From Pseudomonas sp. N040 (lineage in GTDB: Bacteria > Pseudomonadota > Gammaproteobacteria > Pseudomonadales > Pseudomonadaceae): a stretch of 64,000 nucleotides of DNA. Below are positions 1-9,858 of the stretch, one piece after another (within the stretch, counting starts at the first letter, position 1; every line of letters begins with the position of its first letter). The notes under the pieces were generated by a model that was given only the letters and a program-made list of their open reading frames with translations, did not search any database and was not told the DNA's origin. A program made the translations under genes and the position numbers. Location: contig NZ_JADOBE010000002.1 of the NCBI RefSeq assembly GCF_015637705.1, positions 1 to 64,000 of the forward strand, written 5' to 3'.

Positions 1-1007
<1,007 letters not shown>

Positions 1008-1008
<1 letters not shown>

Positions 1009-1619
1009 TGAAAAAGCACGAAATCCTTGAGAAGAACATCGGCCTGATGGCCCTGTTCATGGTTCTGGCAGTGAGCATCGGCGGTCTGGTACAGATCGTC
1101 CCGCTGTTCTTCCAGGACGTCACCAACACCCCGGTCGAGGGCATGAAGCCGCGCACCGCCCTGGAAATGGAAGGCCGCGACATCTTCATCCGCGAGGGCT
1201 GCGTCGGTTGCCACTCGCAGATGATCCGTCCGTTCCGCGCCGAGACCGAGCGTTATGGTCACTACTCGGTCGCCGGTGAAAGCGTCTGGGATCACCCGTT
1301 CCTGTGGGGCTCCAAGCGTACCGGCCCGGACCTGGCCCGCGTCGGTGGCCGTTACTCGGATGACTGGCACCGCGCGCACCTGTACAACCCGCGCAACGTG
1401 GTGCCCGAGTCGATCATGCCGGCTTATCCGTGGCTGGTGGAGAACACCCTCGACGGCAAGCTGACCGGCGCCAAGCTGCAGGCCATGCAGACGCTCGGGG
1501 TGCCGTATACCGACGCCGACATCGCCGGTGCCGGCGATGCCGTCAAGGGCAAGACCGAAATGGATGCACTGGTCGCCTACCTGCAGGGGCTGGGTACCAG
1601 CCTCAAGAACAAGCGGTAA
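1008..1619 (+). CDS. ccoO: cbb3-type cytochrome c oxidase subunit II (mono-heme)
   Basis: Membrane-anchored mono-heme cytochrome c subunit that passes electrons to CcoN. It has one N-terminal transmembrane helix (about residues 14-36), and the single heme c motif CVGCH is at residues 65-69. A methionine-containing distal segment (SIMPAYPW) supplies a likely sixth ligand. The 203-residue length is normal for the family. The start overlaps the ccoN stop, and ccoQ follows after 5 nt. Confidence 0.97.
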
Positions 1620-1624
1620 GCGCG

Positions 1625-1810
1625 ATGGACATCGGAACCCTGCGCGGACTCGGCACCTTGCTGGTGCTGGTCGCCTTCGTCAGCGTGACCCTCTGGGCCT
1701 ACAGCGGCAGGAACAAGGCGCGCTTCGACGAAGCGGCCAACCTGCCCTTCGCCGATGAAGCCGCGCACGGACAGCACGTCGAACAATTCTCTAGGAGTAA
1801 CAACCAATGA
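1625..1810 (+). CDS. ccoQ: cbb3 oxidase small subunit CcoQ
   Basis: A 61-residue single-pass membrane protein of the CcoQ/FixQ family, which stabilises the cbb3 complex. It begins MDIGTLRG, has one transmembrane helix at about residues 8-26 and then a polar cytoplasmic tail, the usual CcoQ layout. The start is fixed by its place 5 nt after ccoO. The end overlaps the ccoP start in an ATGA arrangement. The call rests on position, size and topology as well as sequence resemblance. Confidence 0.92.
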   Translation: MDIGTLRGLGTLLVLVAFVSVTLWAYSGRNKARFDEAANLPFADEAAHGQHVEQFSRSNNQ

Positions 1811-2736
1811 CCACGTTCTGGAGTTGGTACATCACCATCCTGACACTGGGCACCATTGTCGCGCTGGTTTGGCTGATCATGGCAACCCGCAAGGGCCAGC
1901 GTAGCGACACGACCGAGCAGACCGTCGGTCATGCGTTCGATGGCATCGAGGAGTTCGACAACCCGCTGCCCAAGTGGTGGTTCATGCTGTTTGTCAGCAC
2001 CATCGTGTTCGGCCTTGGCTACCTGGCGCTCTACCCCGGGCTGGGTACCTGGACTGGCGTGCTGCCTGGCTATGAAGGTGGCTGGACGCAAAACAAGCAG
2101 TACGACAAGGAAATGCAGAAGGCGCAGAGCGAATACGGTCCGATCTTTGCCAAATATGCGGCAATGCCCATCGAGGAAGTCGCCAAGGATCCGCAGGCAC
2201 TCAAGATCGGCGGTCGCCTGTTCGCTTCCAACTGCTCGGTATGCCACGGTTCGGATGCCAAGGGCACCCACGGCTTCCCCAACCTGACCGACCACATCTG
2301 GCGCTGGGGCGGCGAGCCTGAAGCGATTCAGGCCACCCTCCTCAACGGTCGCCAGGCTGCCATGCCCGCCTGGGGCACGATTCTTGGCAGCACCGGGGTG
2401 AAGAACGTTGCCGCCTATGTGCTGAATGACCTGGCCGGGCGCAAGCTGCCGGAAAATGCCAAGGTTGACCTGGCTGCTGGCAAAGCGACTTTCGCCACCA
2501 ACTGCGCTGCCTGCCACGGCGCGCAGGGTCAGGGCAATGTCGCCATGGGGGCACCGGACCTGACCCAGCCAGCCGGCTACATCTACGGCACCAGCCTGGC
2601 GCAAGTCGAGCAGACCCTCAACTATGGCCGCAACGGCAAGATGCCGGCACAGGAAGCGTTCCTCGGCAAGGACAAGGTACATGTCCTGGCTGCATACGTG
2701 TACAGCCTGTCGCAAGGCAAGCCAGCTGCAGAATAA
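1807..2736 (+). CDS. ccoP: cbb3-type cytochrome c oxidase subunit III (di-heme)
   Basis: Di-heme cytochrome c subunit that is the electron entry point of the oxidase. Two membrane segments (about residues 7-25 and 58-78) precede two periplasmic cytochrome domains with CSVCH at 143-147 and CAACH at 233-237. The 309-residue length matches pseudomonad CcoP. A GGAGT Shine-Dalgarno lies inside the end of ccoQ. A rho-independent terminator follows 25 nt after the stop, closing the ccoNOQP operon. Confidence 0.97.
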   Translation: MTTFWSWYITILTLGTIVALVWLIMATRKGQRSDTTEQTVGHAFDGIEEFDNPLPKWWFMLFVSTIVFGLGYLALYPGLGTWTGVLPGYEGGWTQNKQYDKEMQKAQSEYGPIFAKYAAMPIEEVAKDPQALKIGGRLFASNCSVCHGSDAKGTHGFPNLTDHIWRWGGEPEAIQATLLNGRQAAMPAWGTILGSTGVKNVAAYVLNDLAGRKLPENAKVDLAAGKATFATNCAACHGAQGQGNVAMGAPDLTQPAGYIYGTSLAQVEQTLNYGRNGKMPAQEAFLGKDKVHVLAAYVYSLSQGKPAAE

Positions 2737-2761
2737 GCCTATTGCGTGCAGTTCTATTGAG

Positions 2762-2795
2762 CGGCGTCAGGGGAAACCCGGCGCCGTTTTGCTTT
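2762..2795 (+). terminator. Rho-independent terminator of ccoNOQP
   Basis: A GC-rich stem (CGGCG-TC/ggCGCCG with GGG/CCC inner pairs and a single bulge) closes on a GAAA tetraloop and is followed by TTTTGCTTT. It lies directly after ccoP and before the separate ccoG transcription unit. Confidence 0.85.
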
Positions 2796-2943
2796 AATCC
2801 TGTCTGGATCGGTCAGTAGCCGGCGACCAAAGGTCGCAGACTGGCAGATGGTCTGACGGCGTATCATTGGGCCGCAGTCTCCTTGCGCAGACCCTGGTCG
2901 TTGATATCGCCGGGGTCATCCCTCACTGACGTGGTAAGCAGTA

Positions 2944-4359
2944 ATGAGCGAACAGATACCAGTAAAGGATGTAACCCCGGTTAAAGCCAAAGCAACCGAG
3001 TACACCGACCTCTATGCCAGCCGGGAAAAGATCTACACCCGCTCGTTCACTGGCCTGTTCCGCAACCTGCGCATTTCCGGTGGAGCGCTGCTCTTCGTCC
3101 TCTATTTCGGCACGCTGTGGCTGAACTGGGGTGAGCGTCAGGCCGTCCTGTGGGATCTGCCCGGCCGCAAGTTCTACATTTTCGGCGCGACCTTCTGGCC
3201 GCAGGACTTTGTCCTGCTGTCCTGGAGCCTGATCATCTGCGCCTTCGGCCTGTTCTTCATCACGGTGTTCGCGGGCCGCGTCTGGTGCGGCTATACCTGC
3301 CCGCAAAGCGTCTTCACCTGGGTGTTCATGTGGTGTGAACGGATCACCGAGGGTGACCGCAACCAGCGCATGAAACTCGACAAGCAGCCCATGAGCGGTG
3401 CCAAGTTTCTGCGCAAATTTGCCAAGCACGGCCTGTGGCTGTCGATCGGACTGGTGACCGGCCTGACCTTCGTCGGCTACTTCACCCCGATCCGCGAGTT
3501 GCTTCCCAGCTTGGTCAATGGCACTGCCGATGCCTGGGCATATTTCTGGATCGGCTTCTTTACCCTGGCCACCTATGGCAATGCCGGCTGGCTGCGGGAA
3601 AACGTCTGCATCTACATGTGTCCTTATGCTCGCTTCCAGAGCGTGATGTTCGACAAAGACACGCTGATCGTCTCCTACGACCCGCGGCGCGGCGAAAAGC
3701 GCGGCCCGCGCAAGCGTGATGCCGACTACAAGGCTGAGGGCCTGGGCGATTGCATCGACTGCAAGATGTGCGTGCATGTCTGCCCGACCGGCATCGATAT
3801 CCGCGACGGCCTGCAAATCGAGTGCATCGGCTGCGCCGCCTGTGTCGATGCCTGCGACAGCATCATGGATAAAATGGGCTATCCGAAAGGGCTGATCAGC
3901 TACACCACCGAACACAACCTCTCGGGCCAGCAGACCCACCTGGTGCGACCGCGCCTGATCGGTTACGCGATCGCCCTGGTGACAATGGCCGGCCTGCTGG
4001 CCTACGCCATCTCCATCCGTTCGTTGGCAGAGCTGGACGTACTCAAGGACCGCGTGCTCTACCGCGAGAATGATGAAGGGCGGATTGAAAACGTCTATGT
4101 CCTGAAAATCATGAACAAGGCGCAGCGCGACCTCACCTTCACGATCAAGGCCGATGGCTTGGAAGGCCTTGTTTACGAGGGCAAGCCAGAGATAGTCGCC
4201 GCCGAAGGGGAAATCCTCACCGTACCGGTCGAACTGTCGATCGATCCGGAGAAGCTGCCGTCCAGCACCAATGACGTGCGTTTCAGCATTCAGGCGATCG
4301 AAGACCCGAGTATAAAATCCGAATCCGAAAGCCGCTTCATCGGCCCGGCAGTCCGCTAA
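2944..4359 (+). CDS. ccoG: cbb3 oxidase assembly polyferredoxin CcoG
   Basis: Membrane-bound iron-sulfur protein of the CcoG/FixG/RdxA family, needed for cbb3 oxidase biogenesis; the family has been linked to copper reduction. Helices near residues 45-65 and 90-115 are followed by a WCGYTCP cysteine pair. Two 4Fe-4S clusters are encoded at about residues 270-306 (CIDCKMC..CP and CIGCAAC). The C-terminal part (about 360-471) is a periplasmic immunoglobulin-like domain. It is first in a compact ccoGHIS cluster with short gaps. The 207-nt upstream gap holds its promoter; no intact Anr box was found there. Confidence 0.96.
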   Translation: MSEQIPVKDVTPVKAKATEYTDLYASREKIYTRSFTGLFRNLRISGGALLFVLYFGTLWLNWGERQAVLWDLPGRKFYIFGATFWPQDFVLLSWSLIICAFGLFFITVFAGRVWCGYTCPQSVFTWVFMWCERITEGDRNQRMKLDKQPMSGAKFLRKFAKHGLWLSIGLVTGLTFVGYFTPIRELLPSLVNGTADAWAYFWIGFFTLATYGNAGWLRENVCIYMCPYARFQSVMFDKDTLIVSYDPRRGEKRGPRKRDADYKAEGLGDCIDCKMCVHVCPTGIDIRDGLQIECIGCAACVDACDSIMDKMGYPKGLISYTTEHNLSGQQTHLVRPRLIGYAIALVTMAGLLAYAISIRSLAELDVLKDRVLYRENDEGRIENVYVLKIMNKAQRDLTFTIKADGLEGLVYEGKPEIVAAEGEILTVPVELSIDPEKLPSSTNDVRFSIQAIEDPSIKSESESRFIGPAVR

Positions 4360-4373
4360 TCCAAAGGAACTCC

Positions 4374-4874
4374 ATGCACAGCGATAGCCCTGTTCAACCC
4401 TGGTACAAAGAGTTCTGGGTCTGGTTCATCCTCGCCATCCTGGCGATGGCTGTGGTACTGGGCCTGTCGCTCGCCTTCATCGCCGTGCAGACAGCCGACA
4501 CGCTGGTGGTGAGCAATTACTACGACGCCGGCAAGGGCATCAACCAGAGTCTTGAGCGCGAGCGTCTGGCGGAGCGCCTGAGCATTCGTGGCCAGTTGAC
4601 CCTCGACAACCAGACCGGCACGGCTGAGCTGCGGCTAAGCGGCAACAGTGCCCCACAGTTACTGACCCTCAACCTGATTTCGCCCACCCAGGCCGAGAAG
4701 GATCGCCGCATCGTGCTGCAACCGGGCGTCGGCCAGGTCTATCGCGGGTTGTTGCCGGACGCGATTGGCGGCCGTCGCTTCGTCGAGGTTCTCGGCATGG
4801 AAGGCGGTCAGGAATGGCGCCTGTTCGAAGAGGAAGAACTGGTCTCCGGCCAGGTGATCCTCCTCGGTAACTGA
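4374..4874 (+). CDS. ccoH: cbb3 oxidase assembly protein CcoH/FixH
   Basis: FixH-family single-pass inner-membrane protein involved in cbb3 assembly. A short cytoplasmic N-terminus with PWYKEFWVWF precedes a transmembrane helix at about residues 17-40. The remaining roughly 120 residues form a periplasmic beta-rich domain. AAAGGAACTCC just before the ATG gives a good ribosome site 14 nt after ccoG, and ccoI starts 7 nt after its stop. Confidence 0.93.
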   Translation: MHSDSPVQPWYKEFWVWFILAILAMAVVLGLSLAFIAVQTADTLVVSNYYDAGKGINQSLERERLAERLSIRGQLTLDNQTGTAELRLSGNSAPQLLTLNLISPTQAEKDRRIVLQPGVGQVYRGLLPDAIGGRRFVEVLGMEGGQEWRLFEEEELVSGQVILLGN

Positions 4875-4881
4875 ACCAGCC

Positions 4882-7290
4882 GTGGCGACGCCCCAGCCCT
4901 GCTTCCACTGCGGCCTGCCGGTTCCACCCGGCGCGCCGTTCCGCACTCTCGTGCTCGGCGAGATGCGCGAGATGTGCTGCCCCGGCTGCCAGGCCGTTGC
5001 CGAGGCCATCGTCAGTGGCGGTCTGGAAGGCTACTACCGGTACCGCAGCGAAAGTGCCGCCAATCCAGACTCGCTGACCCGTGCCCTGCCGGACGAGCTT
5101 GAGCTGCTGGATCGGCAGGACGTGCAACAACCCTTTGTCCAGCACCAGGGCGAACTGGCCGAAACCTGCCTGCTGATCGAAGGCATCAGTTGCGCCGCCT
5201 GTGGCTGGCTGATCGAGAAGCACTTGCGCAGCCTGCCGGCCGTCGCCGAGGCCAGCCTCAATCTGTCCAGCCATCGCCTGCAGGTCCGCTGGCTCGACAG
5301 CCAGCTACCACTCAGCCAGCTACTCGCCAGCCTGCGCCGGATCGGCTATGCCGCGCACCCTTACCAGGCGGATCGCGCCGCCGCGCAATTGCAGCGGGAG
5401 AACCGCCGGGCCATCCGCCAGCTGGGCGTGGCCGGCCTGCTGTGGATGCAGGTAATGATGGCCAGCATGGCCACCTGGCCAGAGTTCAACCTCGACCTGT
5501 CTGCGGAGCTCGACCAGATCCTGCGCTGGGTCAGCCTGTTCCTCACCACACCGATTGTCTTCTACTGCTGCACCGACTTCTTCAAGGGCGCATTGCGCGA
5601 CCTGCGCAGCCGCCACCTGACCATGGACGTCTCGGTGTCGCTGGCCATCGGCGGTGCCTATCTGGCCGGTATCTGGTCTACCGTCAGCCGCAGTGGCGAA
5701 CTGTATTTCGATGCGGTCGGCATGTTTGCCCTGTTCCTGCTGGCCGGCCGCTACCTGGAACGCCGGGCCCGTGAGCGCACGGCCGCTGCCACCGCGCAGC
5801 TGGTACAACTGCTGCCGGCGTCCTGCCTGCGCCTGCAGGCGGACGGGCACAGCGAACGCATCCTGCTCAGCGAACTGGCCCTGGGGGATCGGGTGCTGGT
5901 ACCGCCGGGCGCCTTGCTACCGGCCGATGGGCGGATCATCCAGGGCCAGTCGAGCATCGACGAGTCCCTGCTTACCGGCGAATACCTGCCACTGCCGCGG
6001 GCTGCCGGGGATGCCGTCACCGCCGGGACCCTGAATGTCGAGGGTCCGCTGACCGTCGAAGTCCTCGCGTTGGGCCAGGACACCCGGCTGTCCGCCATCG
6101 TGCGCCTGCTCGAGCGCGCCCAGAGCGAAAAACCCCGGCTGGCCGAGCTGGCCGATCGCGTGGCCCAGTGGTTCCTGCTGGTGGTGCTGCTCACTGCTGC
6201 GGGGGTGGGCCTGGTCTGGTGGCAGCTCGACGCCTCACGCGCCTTCTGGATCGTGCTCGCCCTGCTGGTCGCGACCTGTCCCTGCGCGCTGTCGCTGGCC
6301 ACGCCCACGGCGCTGACCACGGCCACCGGCAGCCTGCACCGCATGGGCCTGCTGCTGACCCGCGGCCACGTACTGGAAAGCCTGGGGCGGATCGACACGG
6401 TGATCTTCGACAAGACCGGTACCCTGACCGAGGGCCGTCTGACCCTGCGCGAAATCCGCCCGCTGGGTGAACTGGATGCAGACAACTGCCTGGCACTGGC
6501 CGCGGCACTGGAAAATCGCTCCGAACACCCGATCGCCAAAGCCTTCGGTCGCGCGGCGCAGGCCGCCGAGGATGTCCAGGTCACCGCGGGCAAGGGCCTG
6601 CAGGGCATGATCGGCGCACGGCTGGTGCGCATCGGCCAGCCGGACTATGTCGCGCAACTGAGCCACCAGGCGCCGCCGGTCATGCCCGCCGAGCACGGCC
6701 AGTGGCTGCTGCTCGGCGATCAGGCTGGCCCGCTGGCCTGGCTGGTGCTGGATGATCACCTGCGCGTCGATGCCCCCGCCCTGATCAATGCCTGCCACCA
6801 GCGCGGCTGGCGCACGCTGCTGCTCTCTGGCGACAGTTCGCCGATGGTCGCCGAGGTCGCCGCCCGGTTGGGCATTGCCGACGTGCGCGGCGGCCTGACG
6901 CCGGGCGACAAGCTCGAAGTCCTGCGCCAGTTGCACCAGCAGGGCCATCGGGTACTGATGCTCGGCGATGGCGTCAATGATGTGCCGGTACTGGCCGCCG
7001 CCGACATCAGCGTGGCCATGGGCAGCGCGACCGACCTGGCGAAGACCACCGCGGATGCCGTGCTGCTGTCCAACCGTCTGGACAGCCTGGTGCAGGCGTT
7101 TGTCATGGCCCGCCGCACCCGGCGCATCATCATCGAGAACCTGCTGTGGGCCACGCTGTACAATGGCCTGGTACTGCCCTTCGCCGCCATGGGCTGGGTA
7201 ACCCCGGTCTGGGCGGCGCTGGGCATGTCACTCAGTTCGCTGCTGGTGGTGCTGAACGCCCTGCGCCTGACCCGGCACCCACCGGCCTAA
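4882..7290 (+). CDS. ccoI: Copper-transporting P1B-type ATPase for cbb3 assembly
   Basis: Cu(I) ATPase of the CcoI/FixI type, which exports copper for loading of the oxidase CuB centre. A cysteine-rich N-terminus (CFHC, CCPGC) precedes a heavy-metal-associated domain with CAAC at 104-107. The membrane CPC metal site is at 466-468, the phosphorylation motif DKTGT starts at D510, and the hinge motif GDGVND is at 695-700. The start is GTG, chosen because it begins the conserved cysteine-rich segment just after ccoH. The 802-residue length is normal for the family. Confidence 0.96.
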   Translation: MATPQPCFHCGLPVPPGAPFRTLVLGEMREMCCPGCQAVAEAIVSGGLEGYYRYRSESAANPDSLTRALPDELELLDRQDVQQPFVQHQGELAETCLLIEGISCAACGWLIEKHLRSLPAVAEASLNLSSHRLQVRWLDSQLPLSQLLASLRRIGYAAHPYQADRAAAQLQRENRRAIRQLGVAGLLWMQVMMASMATWPEFNLDLSAELDQILRWVSLFLTTPIVFYCCTDFFKGALRDLRSRHLTMDVSVSLAIGGAYLAGIWSTVSRSGELYFDAVGMFALFLLAGRYLERRARERTAAATAQLVQLLPASCLRLQADGHSERILLSELALGDRVLVPPGALLPADGRIIQGQSSIDESLLTGEYLPLPRAAGDAVTAGTLNVEGPLTVEVLALGQDTRLSAIVRLLERAQSEKPRLAELADRVAQWFLLVVLLTAAGVGLVWWQLDASRAFWIVLALLVATCPCALSLATPTALTTATGSLHRMGLLLTRGHVLESLGRIDTVIFDKTGTLTEGRLTLREIRPLGELDADNCLALAAALENRSEHPIAKAFGRAAQAAEDVQVTAGKGLQGMIGARLVRIGQPDYVAQLSHQAPPVMPAEHGQWLLLGDQAGPLAWLVLDDHLRVDAPALINACHQRGWRTLLLSGDSSPMVAEVAARLGIADVRGGLTPGDKLEVLRQLHQQGHRVLMLGDGVNDVPVLAAADISVAMGSATDLAKTTADAVLLSNRLDSLVQAFVMARRTRRIIIENLLWATLYNGLVLPFAAMGWVTPVWAALGMSLSSLLVVLNALRLTRHPPA

Positions 7291-7306
7291 CCGTTTTGGA
7301 GCCTGC

Positions 7307-7513
7307 ATGCCCGCGCTCTACGTAATGATTCCAATCGCCATCATCATCGTTGCCCTGGCGATCTGGCTGTTCTTCTGGGCTGTCGACAGCGGTCAGTACG
7401 ACGACCTCGACGGCCCGGCCAACAGCATCCTGTTCGATGACGAAGATCCTGCGCACAAGGCGGCCATCCGCGAGGCCGAAGGCCAGCCGGACAAGGATCG
7501 CCGCGGTGACTGA
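7307..7513 (+). CDS. ccoS: cbb3 oxidase maturation protein CcoS
   Basis: A 68-residue CcoS-family protein, needed for cofactor insertion into cbb3 oxidase. It has one N-terminal transmembrane helix (about residues 6-26) followed by an acidic tail containing the family-typical WAVDSGQYDDLDGPA segment. It follows ccoI with a 16-nt gap and a GGAG ribosome site. The stop lies inside the start region of the next membrane-protein gene, so the two are probably translationally coupled. Confidence 0.95.
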   Translation: MPALYVMIPIAIIIVALAIWLFFWAVDSGQYDDLDGPANSILFDDEDPAHKAAIREAEGQPDKDRRGD

Positions 7514-8189
7514 GCTGCTGCCGATGCTGCTTTCTGCACTGATTCTCGGCCTGCTCGGCGGCGGCCACTGCCTGGGCATGTGCGGCGGTCTGATGGGCGC
7601 GCTGACCATGGCGATTCCCGTCGAACAACGTGGCAAACGCCTGCGCCTGCTGCTCGCCTACAATGTCGGCCGGATTCTCAGCTACGCCGTGGCCGGCCTG
7701 CTGGTCGGGCTGGCGGGCTGGGCCGTGGGCCACAGCCCGGCGGCCATGCTGCTGCGCATCGCCGCGGGAGTGCTGCTGATCTGCATGGGGCTGTACCTGG
7801 CCGGCTGGTGGAGCGGGCTGACCCGCATCGAAGCCATCGGCCGCCACCTCTGGCGTCACCTGCAACCGCTGACCCGCCGCCTGCTGCCGGTCACCTCGCT
7901 GCCGCGCGCGCTCTGCCTGGGCGCCATCTGGGGCTGGCTGCCCTGCGGACTGGTCTACAGCACCCTGCTGTGGGCGGCCAGCCAGGGCTCGGCGCTGGAC
8001 AGCGGCTTGCTGATGCTGGCTTTCGGCCTCGGTACGTTGCCGGTCCTGCTCGCCACCGGCTTGGCCGCCGAGCGCCTGCTCGGCCTGCTGCGCCAGCGCG
8101 GCGTGCGCATGGCCGGCGGCCTGCTGGTCATGCTGTTCGGCCTCTGGACCTTGCCCGGCCCGCACCAGCAGTGGCTGATGGGGCACTGA
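7506..8189 (+). CDS. TauE/SafE-like membrane protein of the cco assembly cluster
   Basis: A polytopic inner-membrane protein of about 227 residues with roughly six hydrophobic helices. An early GGGHCLGMCGGLMG motif is typical of the DsbD/TauE-SafE-like family that commonly follows ccoS in pseudomonads. Its role there is thought to relate to metal or thiol handling during oxidase maturation, but this is not settled. GTG at 7506 overlaps the end of ccoS; ATG at 7524 is an alternative start. It probably closes the ccoGHIS operon. Confidence 0.85.
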   Translation: MTELLPMLLSALILGLLGGGHCLGMCGGLMGALTMAIPVEQRGKRLRLLLAYNVGRILSYAVAGLLVGLAGWAVGHSPAAMLLRIAAGVLLICMGLYLAGWWSGLTRIEAIGRHLWRHLQPLTRRLLPVTSLPRALCLGAIWGWLPCGLVYSTLLWAASQGSALDSGLLMLAFGLGTLPVLLATGLAAERLLGLLRQRGVRMAGGLLVMLFGLWTLPGPHQQWLMGH

Positions 8190-8261
8190 ACAAGCACGGA
8201 CTAGCAGGGCGGGTTAGACGCGGCGCGGCCTGCCCATCCTGCGCACTCACCACGGCCCTCG

Positions 8262-8303
8262 TTGATGCAGATCAAAACGCCACGCGTACTCCTTCCCTAG
8301 ACT
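8262..8303 (+). promoter_or_regulatory. Perfect Anr/FNR box and -10 element of hemN
   Basis: TTGAT-GCAG-ATCAA (8262-8275) matches the Anr/FNR consensus at all ten defined positions. A TAGACT -10 hexamer lies at 8298-8303, which puts the box centre about 41.5 bp before the expected start near 8310. That is the class II activator position. It predicts low-oxygen induction of hemN by the anr product encoded just downstream. Confidence 0.93.
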
Positions 8304-8336
8304 CCGGCCATTGCCTGCCAAACCGGACCTGCCAGC

Positions 8337-9719
8337 ATGCTCGACGCCATTCGTTGGGATAACGACCTCATCCGCCGCTACGACTGCGCCGGCCCGCGCT
8401 ATACCTCCTACCCGACTGCCGTGCAGTTCAACAACCAGATCGGCCCCTTCGACCTGCTGCACGCACTGCGCGACAGCCGCAAAGCCAATCGCCCCCTCTC
8501 GCTGTATGTGCACGTGCCGTTCTGCGCCAACATCTGCTACTACTGCGCCTGCAACAAGGTCATCACCAAGGACCGGGGCCGCGCCCAGGCCTATCTCGAG
8601 AGCCTGGCCCGGGAGATCAAGCAGATCGCCCACCACCTGGGCCCCGGCCAGATAGTCGAGCAGCTGCACTTTGGCGGCGGCACCCCGACCTTCCTCAGCC
8701 ACGACGAACTGCGCTGGCTGATGCAGGAAATCCGCCAGAGCTTCAACCTGCTGGCCGATGACAGCGGTGACTACAGCATCGAGATCGACCCGCGCGAGGC
8801 GGACTGGGCGACCATGGGCCTGCTGCGCGAGCTGGGCTTCAACCGGGTCAGCCTCGGCGTGCAGGATCTCGACCCCGAGGTGCAGCGCGCGGTCAACCGC
8901 CTGCAGAGCCTGGAACAGACGCGCGCCGTGCTGGACGCCGCACACACTCTGCAGTTCCGCTCGGTGAACATCGACCTGATCTATGGACTGCCGAAGCAGA
9001 CGCCGGAGAGCTTCGCCCGCACCGTCACCGAAATCATTGCCCTGCAGCCTGACCGGCTGTCGGTGTTCAACTATGCGCACCTGCCCGAGCGCTTCCTGCC
9101 GCAGCGGCGGATCAATGCCGACGACCTGCCCAGCCCGGGCGACAAGCTGCTCATGCTGCAAAACAGCATCGAGCAACTGACCACGGCCGGCTATCGCTAC
9201 ATCGGCATGGATCACTTCGCGCTGCCCGACGACGAACTGGCCAGCGCCCAGGAAGATGGCACCCTGCAGCGCAATTTTCAGGGTTACACCACCCACGGCC
9301 ATTGCGACCTGGTCGGCCTCGGGGTGTCCGCGATCAGCCAGATCGGCGACCTCTACTGCCAGAACAGCAGCGACATCAACACCTACCAGGCCAGCCTGGA
9401 CAGCGGCGAGCTGTCGACCACGCGCGGCCTGCAGTGCAACGACGATGACCGTATCCGGCGGGCAGTGATCCAGCAGCTGATCTGCTCCTTCAGCCTGGAT
9501 TTCGCCAGCATCGAGAACTGCTTCAATATCGATTTCCGCGCCTATTTCGCCGAGTGCTGGCCGGACCTGCAGCAGATGGCCAAGGACCGCCTGATCAACC
9601 TGACCCCACAGGGCATCGATATCCTCCCGGCCGGCCGGTTGCTCGCGCGCTCGGTGTGCATGCTGTTCGATCACTACCTGAACGAGCAGTCCCGGCAGCG
9701 CTTCTCGCGGGTCATCTGA
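8337..9719 (+). CDS. hemN: Oxygen-independent coproporphyrinogen III oxidase
   Basis: Radical SAM enzyme converting coproporphyrinogen III to protoporphyrinogen IX without oxygen in heme synthesis. The cluster motif CxxxCxxC with an extra cysteine is at C63, C67, C70 and C72. The N-terminal GPRYTSYPTA segment and the GGGTPTFL glycine motif are family hallmarks. The 460-residue length is typical. It lies downstream of a perfect Anr box and upstream of anr, so heme supply and oxidase synthesis would respond to the same signal. A diverged second copy lies at 51579. Confidence 0.97.
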   Translation: MLDAIRWDNDLIRRYDCAGPRYTSYPTAVQFNNQIGPFDLLHALRDSRKANRPLSLYVHVPFCANICYYCACNKVITKDRGRAQAYLESLAREIKQIAHHLGPGQIVEQLHFGGGTPTFLSHDELRWLMQEIRQSFNLLADDSGDYSIEIDPREADWATMGLLRELGFNRVSLGVQDLDPEVQRAVNRLQSLEQTRAVLDAAHTLQFRSVNIDLIYGLPKQTPESFARTVTEIIALQPDRLSVFNYAHLPERFLPQRRINADDLPSPGDKLLMLQNSIEQLTTAGYRYIGMDHFALPDDELASAQEDGTLQRNFQGYTTHGHCDLVGLGVSAISQIGDLYCQNSSDINTYQASLDSGELSTTRGLQCNDDDRIRRAVIQQLICSFSLDFASIENCFNIDFRAYFAECWPDLQQMAKDRLINLTPQGIDILPAGRLLARSVCMLFDHYLNEQSRQRFSRVI

Positions 9720-9820
9720 TCTGGAAACGTCCGGAAAATGACCGGATCAGCCGCTTCCCCGGCCTTATCTGACGGAACCTCAGGCAAAGGTCTAACTGGC
9801 CTGAACTCGCGCTGTACGGT

Positions 9821-9854
9821 AACCTTCGCGCATCGTTATTCCGCGAAGGTTTTT
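9821..9854 (+). promoter_or_regulatory. Perfect hairpin overlapping the anr ribosome-binding site
   Basis: AACCTTCGCG (9821-9830) and CGCGAAGGTT (9842-9851) form a perfect 10-bp stem with an 11-nt loop, followed by a short T-run. It resembles a rho-independent terminator for hemN. However, the only good Shine-Dalgarno for anr, GAAGG at 9845-9849, lies in its 3' arm, 9 nt before the ATG. The structure could therefore end hemN transcription, mask anr translation, or both. Confidence 0.75.
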
Positions 9855-9858
9855 CTCC

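Noticed and set aside
2899-2918. TTGAT near the ccoG promoter as an Anr box
   Set aside because: Only the left half-site TTGAT is present; the right half reads CCGGG in place of ATCAA.
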